DNA of 64,000 bases, from NCBI GenBank assembly GCA_945952585.1, contig CAMFII010000004.1, positions 1 to 64,000 on the forward strand. Direction: 5' to 3'. Both the position numbers and the translations under genes were made by a program. The DNA comes from an uncultured Rhodobacter sp. Its GTDB lineage: Bacteria; Pseudomonadota; Alphaproteobacteria; Rhodobacterales; Rhodobacteraceae. Below the pieces are notes generated by a model that was not told the DNA's origin, made no database searches, and was given only the letters and a program-made list of their open reading frames with translations. Positions 43,612 through 52,786 of the stretch are shown piece after piece (position 1 is the first letter of the stretch; the number at the start of each line of letters is the position of its first letter).

Positions 43612-44571
43612 ATGCTGTTTGCCTATCGCGAGGACAAGGCCCATCTGGATCGCATGACGCCGGACGCGCCGCTTGAGGACAGCGTCTGGATCGACCTCTA
43701 TCGTCCGCTCAAGAGCCAGGTCGAGGCGGTTGCAGCGCTTGGCGTCGAAGTACCGACGCTCGAGGACATGGAAGAGATCGAGATCTCGAACCGCCTCTAC
43801 CGCGAGCACGGCATGGATTACATGACCGTCGTGCTTCCCGGTCTTTCCGAAACCAAGGCTCCGATTTCGGGGCCGGTTACGTTCATCCTCACCCCGCAGC
43901 GGCTTATTACCGTGCGCCACCATGCCCCGCGCCCGTTCGAGACCTATCCCACGCGGGCCAACAAGGTCGGCCCCGGCTGCAGCAGCCCCGAAAAGATCTT
44001 TCTCGGCCTGATCGAGGAAGTCATCGGCCGCCTTGCCGACCTCATGGAAAACGTTGGCAAGGCGCTTGATGAGGTGATGCGGGAGGTGTTCACCCCTAAC
44101 AAGGGCGACCGCTCCGACCTGCTGGAAGACGCCCTCCAGCGGATCGGCCGCGAAGGCGACCTGGTCGGCCGGGTGCGCCTCTCTCTTCTCACACTTGAAC
44201 GGGGGGTCAGTTTCTTCGGCCAGAGCGAGATCCATCTTGGCAGCAAGGACGAATTGCGCCCAGTGGTGAAGGGGCTGATGCGCGATATTCAGGCGCTCGA
44301 GGTCCATGCCGATTTCCTGTCCTCGCGCGTGGCGCTGGCGGTCGATGCGACACTTGGCATGATCGGCCTGTCGCAAAGCCAGACGATCAAGATCTTCTCG
44401 GTTCTCGCGGTGGTCTTCCTGCCGCCAACGGTGATCGCCTCGGCCTACGGCATGAACTTTGACTCCATGCCGGAACTGCACTGGCACTGGGGCTATCCGA
44501 TGGCTCTTGGGCTGATGCTGGCTTCGGCGGTCGGCACCTACATCTTCTTCAAGTGGAAGCACTGGTTCTGA
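43612..44571 (+). CDS. corA: CorA-family magnesium transport protein
   Basis: A 319-residue divalent-cation channel. The long N-terminal cytoplasmic domain ends in two C-terminal membrane helices (IFSVLAVVFLPPTVIASAY and YPMALGLMLASAVGTYIFF) joined by the selectivity motif YGMNF, then a basic tail KWKHWF. The ATG at 43612 (MLFAYRED) is chosen; the frame is open to 43474 without homology. It acts as a homopentamer in the inner membrane. Confidence 0.92.
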   Translation: MLFAYREDKAHLDRMTPDAPLEDSVWIDLYRPLKSQVEAVAALGVEVPTLEDMEEIEISNRLYREHGMDYMTVVLPGLSETKAPISGPVTFILTPQRLITVRHHAPRPFETYPTRANKVGPGCSSPEKIFLGLIEEVIGRLADLMENVGKALDEVMREVFTPNKGDRSDLLEDALQRIGREGDLVGRVRLSLLTLERGVSFFGQSEIHLGSKDELRPVVKGLMRDIQALEVHADFLSSRVALAVDATLGMIGLSQSQTIKIFSVLAVVFLPPTVIASAYGMNFDSMPELHWHWGYPMALGLMLASAVGTYIFFKWKHWF

Positions 44572-44589
44572 CGCGCCGCTGCGCGCTGA

Positions 44590-45285
44590 CTATCCCGCCA
44601 GAGGGTAACGATTGAGCAGGCGGAACCGGCCGTCGGCCGCCTCGCCGAACAGGCACAGGCTGTCAATCACGAAGGGCCGGGGCGAGAGCGGGGCAACGAC
44701 CGGGGCGAGCGCAGTGACCAGCGCCTCGGCCTCGTCTGCGGGAAGGTCGCCCGACAGCGTCAGGTGAAAGCGGAACTCGTCCATGACATAGGGATAGCCC
44801 CACCGCGCCAGATGCGCGCGCTGGCGCTCGGTCAGCCTTTCGGGCCGGCGCCGGGCGATCTCGGCGGCGTCTGGGGGCAGACGGAAGCCATCGAGCGCCT
44901 CGACCATCCGTGCGGCAAGGGTCGCAAGCGCGCCCTGGTCGCCGTCGGGCGTCAGGGCGACGAACCCGCCGATCCGGTGCAGGGTCAGTCCGGGGAGCGT
45001 GACCGGGGCAAGTCCGGCGCACAGCGCGCGCGCGGCCCGATTCAGGCCGGCGGCATCCGTGGCCTCGGCAAGACGGAAGGGCGGCTTGACCGTGCCGTGG
45101 AAGCCGTATTTGCGCGGCGTGGCGGTGATGTCCTCGACCGGGCGCGGCAGGCCGGGCAGGACGGGGTGGGGCATGTCGATCCCGCTGACCGGATCCCAGC
45201 CAAGCCAGCTTGCGGCCCAGTCGGCAAGCGGTCCCGGGGTCGGGGCCCAGTAAATCGCGTAACGTGCGAAACCGCCGATTGCCAT
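44590..45285 (-). CDS. DUF1045 family protein (2H phosphoesterase-like, phosphonate-associated)
   Basis: A 231-residue protein. It has two HxT motifs, YGFHGTVKPPF and FRFHLTLSG, the signature of 2H phosphoesterases, and starts RYAIYWAPTPGPLADWAASW like the DUF1045 proteins found in phn clusters. It is divergent from phnM, supporting a role in phosphonate metabolism, perhaps opening the cyclic ribose phosphate product of C-P lyase. The reaction is inference. A 58-bp region separates the two start codons. Confidence 0.87.
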   Translation of the reverse strand: MAIGGFARYAIYWAPTPGPLADWAASWLGWDPVSGIDMPHPVLPGLPRPVEDITATPRKYGFHGTVKPPFRLAEATDAAGLNRAARALCAGLAPVTLPGLTLHRIGGFVALTPDGDQGALATLAARMVEALDGFRLPPDAAEIARRRPERLTERQRAHLARWGYPYVMDEFRFHLTLSGDLPADEAEALVTALAPVVAPLSPRPFVIDSLCLFGEAADGRFRLLNRYPLAG

Positions 45286-45343
45286 CCCTTGCTCCTTTTG
45301 TCACATGCGCGGGGTAGGGTCCGCCCCTGACCCGGAGATCCCC

Positions 45344-46486
45344 ATGACTGACCTTGTCCTCGCCAATGCCACGCTTGTGCTTCCGAAGGAAGTGATCCGC
45401 GGCCGCATCACCTTCGCCGCCGGTCGTATCGCCGATGTGACGGAAGGCGGCGCCGTTCCGCCGGGCGCCGAGGATTGCGAGGGCGATCTGGTGATGCCCG
45501 GTCTGATCGAGCTGCACACCGACAACCTCGAACGCCACATCCAGCCCCGCCCCAAGGTCGACTGGCCGCATACGGCGGCAATCCTGGCCCATGACGCGGA
45601 ACTGGCGAGCGTCGGCATCACCACCGTGTTCGACGCGCTTCGGGTGGGCTCGCTGCCCACGCGGTCGAAGGGCAACTACGGCGAATACGCCCGCGGGCTC
45701 GCGAACGAGATCATCGCGCTCCGGGCCGAGGATGCGCTGCGCATCAGCCACCTTCTGCACCTGCGGGCCGAGATATGCTCGGAAACCCTGCCGGAAGAGC
45801 TTGATGCCTTCGGCCCCGAGGACGGCATCGGCATCGTCAGCCTGATGGACCACACCCCGGGCGAGCGGCAGTTCCGCGACCTCACGCAGCTGCGCAACTA
45901 CCTGCGCGGCAAGTATGGCTTCACCGAAGCCGAATTCGACGCCCATGTCGCCGACCGCCGCGAGCTCGGCCTGCGGGTCGGGCCTGCGCATGAGTCGGCG
46001 GCCGTCGATGCCGCGCGCCGCTATGGCGCGGTCTTGGCCAGCCATGACGATACCGAGCACGCACATGTCTTGCGGTCGCGCCACAACGGCGTGCATTTCG
46101 CCGAATTCCCGACGACGGTCGAAGCCGCCGCCGCCTGTCACGAACAGGGGATCGCGGTGATGATGGGGGCCCCCAACCTGATCCGGGGCGGATCGCATTC
46201 CGGCAATGTCGCCGCGCGGACGTTGGCTGAGGCCGGGTTCCTCGACATCGTCTCGTCGGACTATGTTCCGGCGGCGCTTCTGACCGCGGGCCTTATGCTG
46301 GGCGAGATCTGGAACGACCTGCCGCGCGGCATCGCCACCGTGACCTCGGCCCCGGCGCAGGCGACCGGGCTGGTCGATCGCGGGGCGCTGACGCCGGGGC
46401 TCCGCGCCGACGTGATCCGCGTCCGTCGGCTGGGTGCAGCGGCGATGGTGCGCGGCGTCTGGGTCGGCGGGCAGCGCGTCGGCTGA
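45344..46486 (+). CDS. phnM: Ribose 1-methylphosphonate 5-triphosphate diphosphatase PhnM
   Basis: A 380-residue amidohydrolase-superfamily enzyme releasing pyrophosphate from the phosphonate ribose triphosphate before C-P cleavage. GLIELHTDNLERH contains the metal-site His, SLMDHTPGERQF and LASHDDTEHAH the further ligands, and GAPNLIRGGSHSGN and DIVSSDYVP the C-terminal marks. GGAGA precedes the ATG at 45344. The C-P lyase core genes (phnGHIJKL) are not in the window, so this small set serves a cluster elsewhere or another phosphonate route. Confidence 0.93.
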   Translation: MTDLVLANATLVLPKEVIRGRITFAAGRIADVTEGGAVPPGAEDCEGDLVMPGLIELHTDNLERHIQPRPKVDWPHTAAILAHDAELASVGITTVFDALRVGSLPTRSKGNYGEYARGLANEIIALRAEDALRISHLLHLRAEICSETLPEELDAFGPEDGIGIVSLMDHTPGERQFRDLTQLRNYLRGKYGFTEAEFDAHVADRRELGLRVGPAHESAAVDAARRYGAVLASHDDTEHAHVLRSRHNGVHFAEFPTTVEAAAACHEQGIAVMMGAPNLIRGGSHSGNVAARTLAEAGFLDIVSSDYVPAALLTAGLMLGEIWNDLPRGIATVTSAPAQATGLVDRGALTPGLRADVIRVRRLGAAAMVRGVWVGGQRVG

Positions 46487-46542
46487 CACTGGACTGTCAT
46501 CGCCGCCCGGCTAAGCTGCGCAGCGATGCCAGCGAGGATTCC

Positions 46543-47466
46543 ATGACCAGCCTGTCCGCGTTTACTGCTCCCGGCCGCTTCTGGCGCGGGAACCTGCACA
46601 CCCATTCGACCCGCTCCGACGGCGTGCTGTCGCCCGAAGAGGTCTGCCGCCGCTACCGGGACGAGGGCTATGATTTCCTCGCGCTAACCGACCATTTCGT
46701 TGGCCGCTACGGCTATCCGATCATCGATACCCGCCCCTTCCGCACCAACAGCTTCACCACCATCCTCGGCGCCGAGCTGCATTCCGGGGCCATGGCCAAT
46801 GGCGAGCTGTGGCATATCCTGGCCGTGGGTCTGCCCGAAACCTTCGCCCCCTCGAACTCGCCTGACTTCAAGCCTGTCCCTGATCAGGAAAGCGGGGCCG
46901 AACTTGCTCAGCGGGCGGTCGATGCCGGTGCCTTCGTCGCCATCGCCCATCCGCAATGGTCGGGGCTGACGCTGTCCGATGCCCGCGGGATCACCGCAGC
47001 GCATGCGGTCGAGATCTACAACACCGGTTGCGCCGAAGGGGCCGACCGCCCCGACGGTTTTGCCATCGCCGATCTGTTGCTGTCCGAAGGCCGACGCCTG
47101 ACGCTGGTTGCCACCGATGATGCCCATTTCACCGAGCCGGACCATTTTGGCGGCTGGGTCATGGTCAAGGCCGAAGCGAACGAGCCCGAGGCTCTGCTTG
47201 CCGCGCTGAAGGCCGGGGATTTCTATTCAAGCCAGGGTCCGGAACTGAAGGATGTGCGCATCACCGCCGATGCGGTCGAGGTGGAATGCAGCGCCGTCCG
47301 TTCGGTCATCGTGCAGGGGGCAGGAACGGCGGCCAAGGCGGTGCACGGCACTTCCATGACCCGGGCGAGCATCCCGCTCGACCGCTTCCGCAACTCGCCT
47401 TGGGTTCGGGTCAGCGTGATCGACGCGGGCGGCAAGCGGGCCTGGTCGAATCCCTGGTTCTTCTGA
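46543..47466 (+). CDS. PHP-domain metallohydrolase (CehA/McbA family)
   Basis: A 307-residue hydrolase. GNLHTHSTRSDGVLSPEEV is the first PHP metal motif, LALTDHF the second, IAHPQWSGL the third and VATDDAHF the fourth, giving a complete metal site. Members hydrolyse phosphoesters or carbamates. Its start is 56 bp after phnM in the same direction, so a phosphate-releasing step on cyclic or linear ribose phosphates is possible, filling a PhnP-like role. That assignment is contextual. Confidence 0.85.
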   Translation: MTSLSAFTAPGRFWRGNLHTHSTRSDGVLSPEEVCRRYRDEGYDFLALTDHFVGRYGYPIIDTRPFRTNSFTTILGAELHSGAMANGELWHILAVGLPETFAPSNSPDFKPVPDQESGAELAQRAVDAGAFVAIAHPQWSGLTLSDARGITAAHAVEIYNTGCAEGADRPDGFAIADLLLSEGRRLTLVATDDAHFTEPDHFGGWVMVKAEANEPEALLAALKAGDFYSSQGPELKDVRITADAVEVECSAVRSVIVQGAGTAAKAVHGTSMTRASIPLDRFRNSPWVRVSVIDAGGKRAWSNPWFF

Positions 47467-47564
47467 GGCGCGATCCTTCGCCGTCTTCGCATTTCGGATA
47501 GCTGGCGGCTCGACCGGCGGGCAGTCTTGCCCAAAAGCAGGTCCCGCGTCTGATGGAGGTCCGA

Positions 47565-48224
47565 ATGAAGCTGCGCGTCGTTACCGTCATTTCCCTGTTC
47601 CTCGTGGCGTCGGTCCTCGGCCCGCCGGCTTTCGCCGACGAGCAGGCAGCGGTCGATGGATGCATCGACCGGCTGCGCGCGGTCGGCGGACCGGATGCTG
47701 CGGGCGGCGGCGTGGTGCTGAGCCGCGACTGGTCACAGGCGGGAACGATCGTGATGCTGCGCGATGCCGGCGGATCGGTTTGGCGCTGCATCGGCTATGA
47801 CGACGGCTCGGTCGGGGAGCTGGCCTTATCCGATGCGGCAGACGATGGTGGCGGGGCGATGGCAGGGAGTTCGCCGGCTGTCAGCGATGCCGGCACCGTG
47901 GCGGCGGGTGCGACCTCGACCCTGACGGTGAAGTTTGCCAAGGGAACGAACGGGACGACCTATGCGGGCAGCCTGGCTCCGGGCGCCAGCATGCGCTTCG
48001 TGTTGGGGGCCAGGAAGAACCAGTTCCTCTACGTGACCGTCGATGGCACGGCCAAAGGCCTTTCCTACCAGATCTTCAATCCCGACAAGAGCTTTCTTCT
48101 GGACCTGATTCCCAACGCCACGCCCTATCGTGGCCAGCTTTGGCAGTCGGGGAACCATGTCGTCGAGGTTGTCAATCGTGGAACCGGCACGGCCAGCTAT
48201 CAGGTCAGTCTCGGCATCGAGTAA
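47565..48224 (+). CDS. Exported protein with a PliG-like (g-type lysozyme inhibitor-like) C-terminal domain
   Basis: A 219-residue periplasmic protein with signal peptide MKLRVVTVISLFLVASVLG ... AFA. A short N-terminal segment with two cysteines (VDGCIDRLR, VWRCIGYDDG) precedes an Ala/Gly linker, and from about residue 125 the beta-rich part (TVKFAKGTNGTTYAGSLAPG, FLYVTVDGTAKGLSYQIFNP, SGNHVVEVVNRGTGTASYQV) resembles lysozyme-inhibitor or PPC-like domains. GGAGG precedes the ATG at 47565. Function beyond export is not certain. Confidence 0.6.
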   Translation: MKLRVVTVISLFLVASVLGPPAFADEQAAVDGCIDRLRAVGGPDAAGGGVVLSRDWSQAGTIVMLRDAGGSVWRCIGYDDGSVGELALSDAADDGGGAMAGSSPAVSDAGTVAAGATSTLTVKFAKGTNGTTYAGSLAPGASMRFVLGARKNQFLYVTVDGTAKGLSYQIFNPDKSFLLDLIPNATPYRGQLWQSGNHVVEVVNRGTGTASYQVSLGIE

Positions 48225-48273
48225 GGCGACGCGGTCCGTCCGCGCCAGCGACGGCTATGGCAACCCGAGCGGA

Positions 48274-49191
48274 TCAGCCGCGCATGGAAGATGCGCCCCC
48301 TGCGTCATCCTTTCCGGCCTGAGCGGAAGAAATGACGGAGAAATAGTGGGTGAGGATGCCCTTGGCCGGACCAAGCGCCGAATCCGACCACGAGCCCGTC
48401 CGGCCCTTGCTGTCGCTGATCCGGGCGCCGTCCTCCAGGGCACCGATAACCTCGGGCGTAAAAGCCATGCCGTTCAGGGTGATCGCCACGAGCCGCTTCC
48501 TCCGGCCGAGAAGCGAACCGAAACGGCTCTTGAAGACCTGTCCCAGGCGGGTGCGGGACAGGAACTCGCGTCGAAACATCACCGCCAGAGACGACGGTAT
48601 GGCCCGCAGGCGGGCCTGAGCGAACCATGAGATGAAGCGGTCGTCGATGTGGAGTTTCGGGTCTGCCGGGTCGCCGCTTTCCAGCGCGGCCTGAAAGACG
48701 TCGCAAAGGTTCGGTTCGGCCGCCGAGGAATAGGCAAGGACCGAGGAATTCCCCACCGCATAGACCCGCCCGTCGGTCAGCCTGTAGATCAGCCGCCGCA
48801 GCGGGCCGAAGCCGATCAGGTTCCCGGGCGGCAGCATCAGGTAGTCGTTCGGTCCCCGCACCAGCGCGGCGACCCGTCCAAGATCACCCATGATGACCGT
48901 ATCGAGATCGATATAGACGCACGCCATGTCCGGTGGCAGATCGCTGCGTGAAAACATCGAAAGCTTGGCGATGTAGCCATGGGTGAACCAGACAGGCCGG
49001 CGAAAGAACTCGGGGAATGGGCGTTGCTCGGCCAGGGGATCGATGCCGGGCCGGTCACGGTCGGTGAACAGCACGACATGGCGCAAGGAAGCCGAGTTTG
49101 CCTTCGCGGTCCGGATGGCGAGGTTCACATGGGCGTCCGAGTATTTCTCGCCCCAGATCACCAACACCAGGCACCAGCCTTCGCGCAGCAT
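48274..49191 (-). CDS. Hypothetical protein, GT8-like glycosyltransferase features
   Basis: A 305-residue cytoplasmic protein. CLVLVIWGEKYSDAHVNLAI, HVVLFTDRDRPGI and ACVYIDLDTVIMGDLGRVAA, the last with a DxD motif, resemble the nucleotide-sugar fold of GT8-type or capsule-type transferases; HIDDRFISWFAQARLRAIPS is the further acceptor-side block. The ATG at 49191 is chosen (MLREGWCLV). It is downstream of trpE in the same direction but 38 bp away, so possibly the distal gene of that unit. Acceptor unknown. Confidence 0.65.
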   Translation of the reverse strand: MLREGWCLVLVIWGEKYSDAHVNLAIRTAKANSASLRHVVLFTDRDRPGIDPLAEQRPFPEFFRRPVWFTHGYIAKLSMFSRSDLPPDMACVYIDLDTVIMGDLGRVAALVRGPNDYLMLPPGNLIGFGPLRRLIYRLTDGRVYAVGNSSVLAYSSAAEPNLCDVFQAALESGDPADPKLHIDDRFISWFAQARLRAIPSSLAVMFRREFLSRTRLGQVFKSRFGSLLGRRKRLVAITLNGMAFTPEVIGALEDGARISDSKGRTGSWSDSALGPAKGILTHYFSVISSAQAGKDDAGGASSMRG

Positions 49192-49229
49192 GTCGTTTCC
49201 TGCTCCGGCTGACCGAACTTCCGACCCGC

Positions 49230-50738
49230 TTAGCCGTTGCCGCGCCGGGCGAAGAGGCCGGCATCCTCGGCGGCGCGGCGCAGCGCGCTCGACTTGTTGA
49301 CGGTTTCCTGCCACTCGGCCTCGGGGTCGCTGTCATAGACGACGCCGCCGCCGGCCTGAATGTAGAGAGTCTCGTCCTTCAGCACCGCCGTCCGCAGCGC
49401 GATGCACATGTCCATCTCACCGTTTGCGGCGAAATAGCCGACGCCGCCGCCATAGACGCCACGCTTTTCGGGCTCCAGCTCGTCGATGATCTCCATCGCC
49501 CGGACCTTCGGCGCGCCTGAGACGGTGCCGGCAGGAAGGCCGGCGAGCAGCGCCGAAAGCGCGTCCTGTCCTTCGGCAATCTCGCCCACAACGTTCGAGA
49601 CGATGTGCATGACGTGGCTGTAGCGCTCGATGATGAATTTCTCGGTCGGGCGGACGGTGCCGATCTTCGCCACGCGGCCCACGTCGTTGCGACCGAGGTC
49701 GAGGAGCATCAGGTGTTCGGCCAGTTCCTTCTTGTCCGCCAGCAGGTCGGCTTCGAGCGCGCGATCCTCTTCCGGAGTCGCGCCGCGCTTGCGGGTGCCC
49801 GCGATCGGGCGGATCGTCACCTCGCCATCGCGCAGCCGCACGAGGATCTCGGGGCTGGCGCCGATCACCTGGAAGCCGCCGAAGTTGAAGAAGAACATGA
49901 AGGGCGAGGGGTTCGTCCTTCTCAGCGAACGATAAAGCGCGAAAGGCGGCAGCGGGAAGTTTTGCGACCAGCGCTGTGACGGCACTACCTGGAAGATGTC
50001 GCCGGCGCGGATGTAGTCCTTGGCCTTCTCGACGGCGGCCTTGTAGGCCTCTTTGCTGAAGTTGGACTTCGCCGCGCCAAGGGGCGCCACTTCGCCAAGG
50101 TCGCGCATGGCGGGCGGCGAGCGGTCGAGGTCGCGAAGTGCATCCATCACCCGCTCGGCCGCCTGGGCATAGGCGGCGCGGGCAGAAAGGCCCGAGGCGA
50201 CCCAGGCCGGCGAGACCACAGTCACCTCGCCCTTGACGCCGTCGAGCACCGCCACGACCGAGGGGCGCATCATCAGCGCGTCGGGCAGGCCGAGCGTATC
50301 GGCGGGCACATCGGGCAGATGTTCGACCAGCCGGATCATGTCGTAGCCGAGATAGCCGAACAGGCCCGCACCGACCGCCGGCAGATCCGCCGGCATCTCG
50401 ATCCGGCTTTCGCCAATCAGCGCGCGCAGCGTATCAAGGGGCGCCCCGTCGAGAGGTCGGAACGCGCCGCGGTCATAGCGGGCCTCGCGATTGATCGAGG
50501 CCTTGGCGCCATCACAGCGCCAGATCAGGTCAGGTTTCATGCCGACCACCGAGTAGCGGCCGCGCACCTCGCCGCCTGTCACCGATTCCAGCATGAAACT
50601 GTCGGTCCCGGCTTCGGTCAGCTTCAACATCAGCGAAACCGGCGTATCGAGATCGGCCGCAAGCCGCGCATAGACGACCTGGTTGCGACCGGCGGTCCAG
50701 CCACGCTCGAATTCTTCGAAACTCGGGATCAGCGCCAC
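49230..50738 (-). CDS. trpE: Anthranilate synthase component I
   Basis: A 502-residue chorismate-utilising enzyme making anthranilate with the glutamine amidotransferase TrpG. The N-terminal LMLKLTEAGTDSFMLESVTG forms the tryptophan-feedback region (LLES-like). The catalytic domain has IRAGDIFQVVPSQRW, IRPIAGTRKRGATPEED, LLDLGRNDVGRV, HIVSNVVGEI and GAPKVRAMEIIDELEP, and ends with the IQAGGGVVYDSDPEAEW site. Start is GTG 50738, 12 bp after ppiD; this gene order is typical for Rhodobacterales. trpG is not in the window. Confidence 0.97.
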   Translation of the reverse strand: MALIPSFEEFERGWTAGRNQVVYARLAADLDTPVSLMLKLTEAGTDSFMLESVTGGEVRGRYSVVGMKPDLIWRCDGAKASINREARYDRGAFRPLDGAPLDTLRALIGESRIEMPADLPAVGAGLFGYLGYDMIRLVEHLPDVPADTLGLPDALMMRPSVVAVLDGVKGEVTVVSPAWVASGLSARAAYAQAAERVMDALRDLDRSPPAMRDLGEVAPLGAAKSNFSKEAYKAAVEKAKDYIRAGDIFQVVPSQRWSQNFPLPPFALYRSLRRTNPSPFMFFFNFGGFQVIGASPEILVRLRDGEVTIRPIAGTRKRGATPEEDRALEADLLADKKELAEHLMLLDLGRNDVGRVAKIGTVRPTEKFIIERYSHVMHIVSNVVGEIAEGQDALSALLAGLPAGTVSGAPKVRAMEIIDELEPEKRGVYGGGVGYFAANGEMDMCIALRTAVLKDETLYIQAGGGVVYDSDPEAEWQETVNKSSALRRAAEDAGLFARRGNG

Positions 50739-50750
50739 GGGTCAGGTCTT

Positions 50751-52637
50751 TCAGTTCATCTGGGCGTTGACGGCATTGATCGCCGCCTCGTTCAGCGTCA
50801 CGCCCGTCTGGGCGATGAGGGCGTTGGAAAAGAGCGCGAACGCATCCTGCGACAGGACTTGCCCGATCTGCCCGCCCAGCTGCGCGCGGACGCGCTGCGC
50901 CTCGGGGCCGTCGGCCGCCGCAGGCTGGATGGAGTCGAGCTGCAGCACGGCGACGACATCCTTGTCCGAGACGGCCTGCAGATCACCCTTGGCCATCTTG
51001 AAGGCGGTGGTCATCGTCGTTTCCGGAGCCTTCTCGAGGTAGCCGTCGCGTGTCGTCGACATGGTGACATCGACGATCCCGAAAGCTCCAAGCGAGCCGC
51101 CGCCCTTGACCGCCGCGACGATCTCGTCGGCACGGGCGATCAGGGCCTTGTGCAGGGCATCGGTGCGCCAGGCGTCCTCGACCTCGGTCTTGACGCTGTC
51201 GAAGGGCTTCAGTGCCGGAGGCACGGTGCTGTCAAGCTGGATCGCGACGATCCCGCCATCCTCGAGCGGGATGATTTCGGGCATGTCATCCTCGGTCACC
51301 TTGTCGGCAGCCTTGCGGAAGGCCTCGTAGCCTTCCAGCGGATCCTCCCCCGTGACGCCCGTGACATAGTCCACGGTGCCAAGCTTCATCCCCGCTTCCT
51401 TTTGCAGGTCCTCGAGCGTTGCACCGCCCGCAAGCAGGTCGTCGATCTTCTCGGTCTTGTCCGCGATCTCGCGCGCGGCGGCATCGGTCGACTGCTCGGA
51501 GGCGAGGGTCGCCCGCGCCTCTTCGTAGGGGATCTCCTGCGCCTGCAGGATGCCGTTCATGCGATAAAGCGCCGGGCCGAGATCCGAAGGCAGAGGACCG
51601 ACAACGCCGGGAGCGGTGAGGGCGAAGACCGCCTCGCCCGCAGCGCCGAGGTTGGCCTTCGACTCTTCCCCCATGTCGATGTCGGGAAGCGTGAGGCCGC
51701 GTTCCTTGACAAGATCCTCGAACGTGACCGTGCCGGCATCGAGCCGGGCCTTGGCGTCCTCGGCGGCGGCCTGATCGGGGAAGACGAGGCGTTCGACAAG
51801 GCGGCGCTCGGGCTGGACGAATTCGGTGATGCGCTGCTGGTAGGCATCCTTCAGCGCCTGCTCGTCGAGCTGGACCGTGTCCTTGAGCATCTCGGGCAGA
51901 AGCGCGGCATAGGTGATGCGCTTCGCCTCGGGGGCGGTGAACTGGTCGGGATGGGCGTCGTAGAAGGCCTTCAGGTCAGCGTCGGTCGGCGCCGGCAGCG
52001 GCGCGGCCAGGTCGCTTTCGGTCACGGTCAGCAGGCTGAAGCCGCGGCGCTCCGCCGCCCAAGAGGCGATCGTGGCCAGCATCTGCTCGGGCGCGACAAA
52101 GCCCGTGGTCACGGCGCCTTGCAGCACCGAGCGCGCAATATCCGAGCGGATCTGGGATTCGAAGTCGGCCTCGGTGAAGCCGTTGCGGTCGAGCGTCGTG
52201 CGATAGGCCTCGCGGTCGAACTGGCCATTCACGCCCTTGAACGCCTTGATGTCCATGACTTCCTTGGCGACCCTGTCATCGCCGACCGAGATGCCGATGC
52301 GGTCGGATTCGTTGTCGAGCGCCGCCATGGTCACGAGCCGCTCGCGCACACGCGCGTCGAGGCCGAACTGCTTTGCCATTTCCCAGGTGACCGGCTGGCC
52401 GATCTGTGCCTGGAAGGCCTGCATTTCCTGCCGCAGCGCGCGGGCATAGTCCTTCACGTCGACGCTCTGGTCGCCCACCGTTGCGACGGCCGTCTGCTGG
52501 CCGCCGAAATTCGTAAGGCCGAAGCCGCCAAGGCCGGTCACGACCATCGCGAGAAGCACCCAGACCATCACGTGATGGTTCGTGCGTTTCTTCGGGCGGT
52601 CTTCGTCGTCGGTCTTCTGCGCGATCTTCTTGGCCAT
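50751..52637 (-). CDS. ppiD: SurA/PpiD-type peptidyl-prolyl isomerase
   Basis: A 628-residue periplasmic folding factor anchored by one N-terminal membrane segment (HHVMVWVLLAMVVTGLGGFG). The SurA_N-like chaperone region (VGDQSVDVKDYARALRQEMQ) and a central parvulin-like segment (VTFEDLVKERGLTLPDIDMG) are visible, although the parvulin domain is weakly conserved as in other PpiD proteins. The ATG at 52637 is chosen (MAKKIAQKT). It probably helps newly exported proteins leave the Sec translocon. Co-directional with trpE. Confidence 0.92.
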   Translation of the reverse strand: MAKKIAQKTDDEDRPKKRTNHHVMVWVLLAMVVTGLGGFGLTNFGGQQTAVATVGDQSVDVKDYARALRQEMQAFQAQIGQPVTWEMAKQFGLDARVRERLVTMAALDNESDRIGISVGDDRVAKEVMDIKAFKGVNGQFDREAYRTTLDRNGFTEADFESQIRSDIARSVLQGAVTTGFVAPEQMLATIASWAAERRGFSLLTVTESDLAAPLPAPTDADLKAFYDAHPDQFTAPEAKRITYAALLPEMLKDTVQLDEQALKDAYQQRITEFVQPERRLVERLVFPDQAAAEDAKARLDAGTVTFEDLVKERGLTLPDIDMGEESKANLGAAGEAVFALTAPGVVGPLPSDLGPALYRMNGILQAQEIPYEEARATLASEQSTDAAAREIADKTEKIDDLLAGGATLEDLQKEAGMKLGTVDYVTGVTGEDPLEGYEAFRKAADKVTEDDMPEIIPLEDGGIVAIQLDSTVPPALKPFDSVKTEVEDAWRTDALHKALIARADEIVAAVKGGGSLGAFGIVDVTMSTTRDGYLEKAPETTMTTAFKMAKGDLQAVSDKDVVAVLQLDSIQPAAADGPEAQRVRAQLGGQIGQVLSQDAFALFSNALIAQTGVTLNEAAINAVNAQMN

Positions 52638-52728
52638 GTCTTGCCGATGCTCCCCGAGCGTTTGCGCCTGTCTAAGCGGTTGGGGGCAGGGGGGCAAGAT
52701 GGGCGTGGCGCCCCGTGCGGGCGTGGAC

Positions 52729-52780
52729 GGGGGGCTGTCTGCCCCCCGAGCCCCCCGAGGATATTTATGAAACAGAAGAA
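52729..52780. repeat. GC-rich dispersed hairpin repeat, copy 4
   Basis: GGGGGGC-TGTCT-GCCCCCC (52729-52747) is followed by a second C-rich block and GGATATTTATGAAACAGAAG, a diverged version of the TATTT...AGAAG end of copies 1-3. It lies just after the aminotransferase gene, 7 bp from its stop at 52787, a terminator position. Confidence 0.55.
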
Positions 52781-52786
52781 GGGGGA

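Noticed and set aside
46493-46499. CTGTCAT as a Pho-box half site upstream of the PHP hydrolase gene
   Set aside because: Only one half is present; the second CTGTCA repeat expected 11 bp away is missing.
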